A stretch of 64,000 nt of DNA from Streptomyces thermodiastaticus (GTDB taxonomy: Bacteria; Actinomycetota; Actinomycetes; Streptomycetales; Streptomycetaceae): the NCBI RefSeq assembly GCF_014656135.1, contig NZ_BNBV01000028.1:1-64000 (forward strand). Reading direction: 5' to 3'. Below are positions 60,436 to 64,000 of the stretch, in pieces. The notes beneath the pieces are model-generated. The model had not been told where the DNA came from, searched no databases, and saw only the letters and a program-made list of their open reading frames with translations. The position numbers were made by a program, and so were the translations under genes. Positions within the stretch are counted from its first letter, which is position 1, and each line of letters begins with the position of its first letter.

Positions 60436-61476
60436 TCAGATCGTCGAGGTGTCGATCACGAACCGGTAGCGGACGTCGCTGGCCAGGACCCGGTCGTAGG
60501 CCTCGTTGATCTGGTCGGCACGGATCAGCTCGATCTCGGCGCCGATGTTGTGCTCGGCGCAGAAGTCGAGCATCTCCTGGGTCTCGGCGATACCGCCGAT
60601 CGCGGAACCGGCGAGGGTCTTGCGGCCGCCGATCACCGAGAACAGGTTCAGCGAGACGGGCTCCTCGGGGGCGCCCACGTTCACCAGCGCGCCGTCCACC
60701 CTCAGCAGCGACAGCAGCGCACCGAAGTCCATCGGCGCGGAGACGGTGGAGACGATCAGGTCGAAGGTGCCGGCCAGCTCCTCGAAGGTCTTCGGGTCGC
60801 TGGTGGCGTGGTAGTGGTCGGCGCCCAGCTTCAGGCCGTCGTCCTTCTTGCGCAGGGACTGCGAGAGAACCGTCACCTCCGCGCCCATCGCGTGCGCAAG
60901 CTTCACGGCCATGTGGCCGAGGCCGCCGAGTCCGACGATCGCGACCTTCTTGCCGGGGCCGGCGTTCCAGTGCTTCAGCGGGGAGTACGTGGTGATGCCG
61001 GCGCACAGCAGCGGCGCGGCAACGTCGAGCGGCAGGCTGTCCGGGATGCGGACGACGAAGGCCTCGTCGACGACGACCTTCTCGGAGTAGCCGCCGTAGG
61101 TGGGCTGCCCGTCCTTGCCGATGCCGTTGTAGGTGGGGATGTTGCCCTTGACGCAGTACTGCTCCTCACCCCTGAGGCAGTACTCGCACTCGCGGCAGGA
61201 GTCCACCATGCAGCCGACGCCCACTCGGTCGCCGACCTTGAACTTCGTCACCTCCGCGCCGACCTCGGAGACGACGCCGGCGATCTCGTGGCCCGGGACC
61301 ATGGGGAAGATCGACTCGCCCCAGCCCTCGTTGACCTGGTGGATGTCGGAGTGGCAGATGCCCGCGTATTTGATGTCGATCAGTACGTCGTGCGGCCCCA
61401 CTGCACGGCGCTCGATGGTGGTGCGCTCCAGCGGCGCCTTGGCGGCAGGGGCAGCATAGGCGGCGACTGTGGTCAT
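60436..61476 (-). CDS. Zinc-dependent NAD(P)H alcohol dehydrogenase
   Basis: A 346-residue cinnamyl-alcohol/YahK-type dehydrogenase. Catalytic zinc Cys in KYAGICHSDIHQV and the GHE motif PGHEIAGVV; structural zinc Cys cluster in CMVDSCRECEYCLRGEEQYC; Rossmann VAIVGLGGLGHMAVKLAHAM. Usual role is reduction of aldehydes with NADPH. ATG 61476 (MTTVAAYAAPAAK) is chosen; the upstream frame is open. It is divergent from the XRE regulator at 61666. Confidence 0.9.
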   Translation of the reverse strand: MTTVAAYAAPAAKAPLERTTIERRAVGPHDVLIDIKYAGICHSDIHQVNEGWGESIFPMVPGHEIAGVVSEVGAEVTKFKVGDRVGVGCMVDSCRECEYCLRGEEQYCVKGNIPTYNGIGKDGQPTYGGYSEKVVVDEAFVVRIPDSLPLDVAAPLLCAGITTYSPLKHWNAGPGKKVAIVGLGGLGHMAVKLAHAMGAEVTVLSQSLRKKDDGLKLGADHYHATSDPKTFEELAGTFDLIVSTVSAPMDFGALLSLLRVDGALVNVGAPEEPVSLNLFSVIGGRKTLAGSAIGGIAETQEMLDFCAEHNIGAEIELIRADQINEAYDRVLASDVRYRFVIDTSTI

Positions 61477-61665
61477 GCCGGGGATCTCCCAATCGGTAGA
61501 GGCAGGCCCGGTCACCTTCCGGCCGGGCACCTTCTCCAGCATGCCCGACCTCCGGATGCCATCCGCACGTCCCGGCTACGCCCGCTGTGCCTACTACTGG
61601 CGAGGTCAGGCTGCGGAGAGCGGGATACCGGACGGCGGGGCGCCGGGCGCCGGATACTGGGAGTC

Positions 61666-62607
61666 ATGGACGCACAGCCACGGCACCAGCACCGCACACC
61701 GTCCGAGTCCGCCGCGGCTGCCGGGACGGAGGCCGCGGCCGGGCTGGACCGGCGCGCGGAGCTGAGCGAGTTCCTGCGCACCCGGCGGGCCCGCCTGCAG
61801 CCGGAGGACGTGGGCCTGACACGCTACGGGCGGCAGCGCCGGGTGCCGGGGCTGCGCCGTGAGGAGCTGGCCCAGCTGGCCGGTGTGTCGGTGGCGTACT
61901 ACACCCGCCTGGAACAGGGCAACGGGCGCAACGTCTCCGCGGAGGTCCTCGACTCCATCGCCCGCGCGCTGCGGCTGACCGACGCCGAGCACGCCCACCT
62001 GATCCATCTGGCCCGGCCCAAGCACAAGGCGAAGCAGACCGCCCGCACCCAGCAGGTGCGGGCCTCGCTGCGGCAGCTGCTGGACACGCTGGACGGCGTC
62101 CCGGCGTACGTCGTCGGACGGCGTGCCGAGGTGCTGGCCTGGAACCGGATGGCCGCCGCCGTGTTCGGCGACTGGGCGAAGCTGCCGGAGGCGGAGCGCA
62201 ACTGGGCGCGGATGATCTTCCTCAGGCCGGAGTACCGCGATCTGTTCGTCGAGTGGGAGCAGAAGGCGATCGACGTCGTGTGCTCCCTGCGCATGGAGGC
62301 CGGCTGCTACCCGGAGGATCCGCGGCTGTCCGCGCTGGTGGGCGAGCTGTCGGTGAAGAGCGAGGACTTCCGCCGGCTGTGGGCCGCCCATGACGTCAAG
62401 GAGAAGAGCCACGGCGTCAAACGGCTGCACCACCCGCTGGCCGGGGAGATGTCGCTGATGTACGAGTCCTTCAAGCTCGTCGGCGACACCGACCAGACCA
62501 TGGTCGTCTACCACGCCGAACCCGGATCGCCCTCGGCGGAGGCGCTGCGGCTGCTCGCCAGCTGGGGCACGGACGCGACCATGGCGGGCTCGGTGTCCTC
62601 CTCCTGA
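61666..62607 (+). CDS. XRE regulator with MmyB-like ligand domain
   Basis: A 313-residue regulator. Helix-turn-helix region: LTRYGRQRRVPGLRREELAQ, LAGVSVAYYTRLEQGNGRNV (about residues 50-90). The rest matches the MmyB-like MLTR domain (LDTLDGVPAYVVGRRAEVLA, WNRMAAAVFGDW, GVKRLHHPLAGEMSLMYESF). These XRE regulators sit divergently beside a dehydrogenase they control and bind hydrophobic ligands. The start is ATG 61666 with GGGAG 3-4 bases upstream. Confidence 0.92.
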   Translation: MDAQPRHQHRTPSESAAAAGTEAAAGLDRRAELSEFLRTRRARLQPEDVGLTRYGRQRRVPGLRREELAQLAGVSVAYYTRLEQGNGRNVSAEVLDSIARALRLTDAEHAHLIHLARPKHKAKQTARTQQVRASLRQLLDTLDGVPAYVVGRRAEVLAWNRMAAAVFGDWAKLPEAERNWARMIFLRPEYRDLFVEWEQKAIDVVCSLRMEAGCYPEDPRLSALVGELSVKSEDFRRLWAAHDVKEKSHGVKRLHHPLAGEMSLMYESFKLVGDTDQTMVVYHAEPGSPSAEALRLLASWGTDATMAGSVSSS

Positions 62608-62700
62608 CAGCCGCGCGGCCCGGCTGTGGCGCTCGCGCGGCCGGACGGATCCGCACCAGGACGAGGACCCGCTCGGAGACCAGGACCCCTCGGACAGGAA

Positions 62701-62740
62701 CACGCCGGTGCCGCCCCCTTCCGGGGGTGGCACCGGCGTG
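62701..62740. terminator. Bidirectional terminator between the XRE and L,D-transpeptidase genes
   Basis: An 18-bp stem with one mismatch: CACGCCGGTGCCGCCCCC (62701-62718) and GGGGGTGGCACCGGCGTG (62723-62740), with a 4-base loop. It lies between converging genes and could end both transcripts. Confidence 0.8.
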
Positions 62741-62852
62741 TGCGCCGTGGTGCGGGAACGGTGACGTGGCGCGGCACCGCGGGCGCCGGGCCCAAGGCCA
62801 CGGGAGAAGGTCCGCCGCCCCTGCCGGGCCCGGACGGGGGCGGCGGACCGGC

Positions 62853-64000
62853 TCAGATCGCGGAGCCGGCCTTCCACTCCGCCCAGCTCATGTTCCAGCC
62901 GTTGAGGCCGTTGTCGGGCTGGACGGTCTTGTCGCCGGTGTTCTCCACGACCACGACGTCACCGATCATCGAGTGGTTGTAGAACCACGCGGCCGGCGTG
63001 CTGGAGTCGCCCGCGCCCTTGACGTCGCGCAGGCCCACGCAGCCGTGGCTGGTGTTGACGTTGCCGAAGACGGACGGCGCGCCCCAGTAGTTGCCGTGGA
63101 TGAAGGTGCCCGACGTGGTCAGGCGCATGGCGTGCGGCACGTCCTTGATGTCGTACTCGCCCTTGCCGTCGGAGTCGGTGAAGCCGACCGTCGCACCGTT
63201 CATCCGGGTCTGCTCGAACTTCTCCGAGATCACCATCTGGCCCTCGTAGGTGGTGTGCTCGGGGGCGCCCGCGGAGATCGGGATGGTCTTGATGGTCCTG
63301 CCGTCCTGCGTGACCTTCATCTGCTTGGTCTTGGCGTCGACGTACGAGACCTGGTTGCGGCCGATGTGGAAGGTGACCGTCTTCTGCTGGACGCCGTAGA
63401 TGCCGGGCGCGCCCTGGACGCCGTCGAGCGCCAGCTTCAGCGTGACGGTGGAGCCCTCCTTCCAGTAGTGCTCGGGCCGGAAGTCCAGACGGTTGGACCC
63501 GAACCAGTGGCCGACGACCTCCTGCCCGCTGGAGGAGGTGACGGTGATGCCCTTCTGGACGGCCGCCTTGTTGGTGATGGCCTTGTCGAAGTTGATCGAC
63601 ACCGGCATGCCCACTCCGACGGTGGTGTTGTTGTCCGGGGTGAAGGTGCCGATGAAGCTGTGCGCCGGGGCGACCGTGGTGAAGGACGCGTTCTCGTGCG
63701 CGGCGCGGCCCTTCGCGTCCGTGGCGGTCGCCGAGACCTTGTAGGTGGTGGCCCGCTCCAGCTGGACGCTGGGCTTCCAGCTCGTCTTGTCGGCCGATAT
63801 CTGCCCGGTGACGGCCTCGCCGTCGGCCGTGGTCATGGTGACGTTCGTCAGGGTGCCCTTGGTCACCGTGACCGCGGCGGAGTTGTTGATGGAGGCGTTG
63901 TCGGAGCCGTCCGCCGGCGTGATCTTTATCTGGGCGTCGGACGTCTCCTGGGCGGCGGCCTTGTCGGCCTGCGCCTGGGAACCGGCGTCACCGTCCTTCC
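62853..64000 (-). CDS. L,D-transpeptidase with YkuD domain, partial
   Basis: The C-terminal 382 residues of a secreted L,D-transpeptidase; its N terminus, including any signal or lipobox, lies beyond 64000. Two beta-sandwich domains (about 64000-63360: TLTNVTMTTADGEAVTGQIS, VSINFDKAITNKAAVQKGIT) precede a YkuD domain (about 63350-62930) with the catalytic motif NVNTSHGCVGLRDVKG, where the Cys forms the 3-3 cross-link acyl-enzyme. Such enzymes cross-link peptidoglycan and are targets of carbapenems. A strong bidirectional hairpin follows. Confidence 0.9.
   Translation of the reverse strand, partial: KDGDAGSQAQADKAAAQETSDAQIKITPADGSDNASINNSAAVTVTKGTLTNVTMTTADGEAVTGQISADKTSWKPSVQLERATTYKVSATATDAKGRAAHENASFTTVAPAHSFIGTFTPDNNTTVGVGMPVSINFDKAITNKAAVQKGITVTSSSGQEVVGHWFGSNRLDFRPEHYWKEGSTVTLKLALDGVQGAPGIYGVQQKTVTFHIGRNQVSYVDAKTKQMKVTQDGRTIKTIPISAGAPEHTTYEGQMVISEKFEQTRMNGATVGFTDSDGKGEYDIKDVPHAMRLTTSGTFIHGNYWGAPSVFGNVNTSHGCVGLRDVKGAGDSSTPAAWFYNHSMIGDVVVVENTGDKTVQPDNGLNGWNMSWAEWKAGSAI

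Overview
The window is chromosomal DNA of a high-GC actinomycete, almost certainly a Streptomyces. Codon third positions are nearly all G or C and GTG starts are common. The gene families are also streptomycete-typical: LAL-type LuxR regulator, WhiJ-type XRE/DUF397/ATPase triad, mycothiol amidase Mca, DUF4307 and a GTP-dependent PEP carboxykinase. No rRNA, tRNA, CRISPR array or intact mobile element was found.

Layout. (1) 0-4.3 kb is accessory: a transposase tail, a 5'-truncated restriction-fold toxin, its Imm49-type immunity gene, a helical-repeat protein and a DUF6177 protein. (2) 4.4-8.6 kb holds an MFS exporter divergent from a large LuxR regulator. (3) 8.6-10.4 kb is a WhiJ/AbaA-type regulatory triad around a perfect palindrome. 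(4) 10.4-22.5 kb is one long leftward Tad (Flp) pilus locus (zinc-ribbon protein, CpaB, TadZ, two TadE-like proteins, TadA, TadB, TadC, histidine kinase, response regulator, Flp pilin, TadG-like protein, lipoprotein, OmpA protein). (5) 22.8-24.1 kb is a secreted GH18 chitinase behind a DasR-type operator. (6) 24.1-26.1 kb is a second toxin remnant (RHS tip plus probable immunity gene) and a broken IS1380 transposase. (7) 27-34.1 kb is a divergent catabolic cluster: PfkB kinase-IclR-RidA-GntP permease leftward, PLP deaminase-D-aminoacylase rightward. (8) 34-50.5 kb is mostly conserved core: secreted protease, aminotransferase, dTDP-glucose dehydratase, pckG, TrhA, TetR, Mut7-C protein, YyaL/DUF255 protein, mca, DUF4307, greA, ilvA, MarR. 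(9) 50.6-54.6 kb holds a sigma-like gene with a small membrane protein, a mosaic scar of gene fragments, and a TetR-controlled NmrA/SnoaL pair. (10) 54.6-64 kb holds metB, a helical-repeat membrane protein, a CPBP protease/histidine kinase/response regulator operon, an alcohol dehydrogenase divergent from an XRE regulator, and the 3' part of an L,D-transpeptidase gene.

The most interesting system is region 7. Taken together the six genes fit import of an N-acylated sugar-amino acid (best guess N-acetyl-D-glucosaminate, the C1-oxidised chitin monomer), deacetylation, PLP-dependent deamination with RidA clearing the imine, and phosphorylation of the resulting 2-keto-3-deoxygluconate. This resembles the oxidative chitin pathway described in marine bacteria, and a chitinase with a DasR-like operator lies about 3 kb away. 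The evidence is gene content, ATGA overlaps and a shared divergent promoter with TTGCA-type half sites; substrate specificity is inferred.

Other notable points are in-frame minisatellites in two Tad genes, a response regulator lacking the usual receiver lysine, two orphan toxin/immunity modules, several perfect palindromes beside regulator genes, and a scar built from pieces of three nearby sequences.
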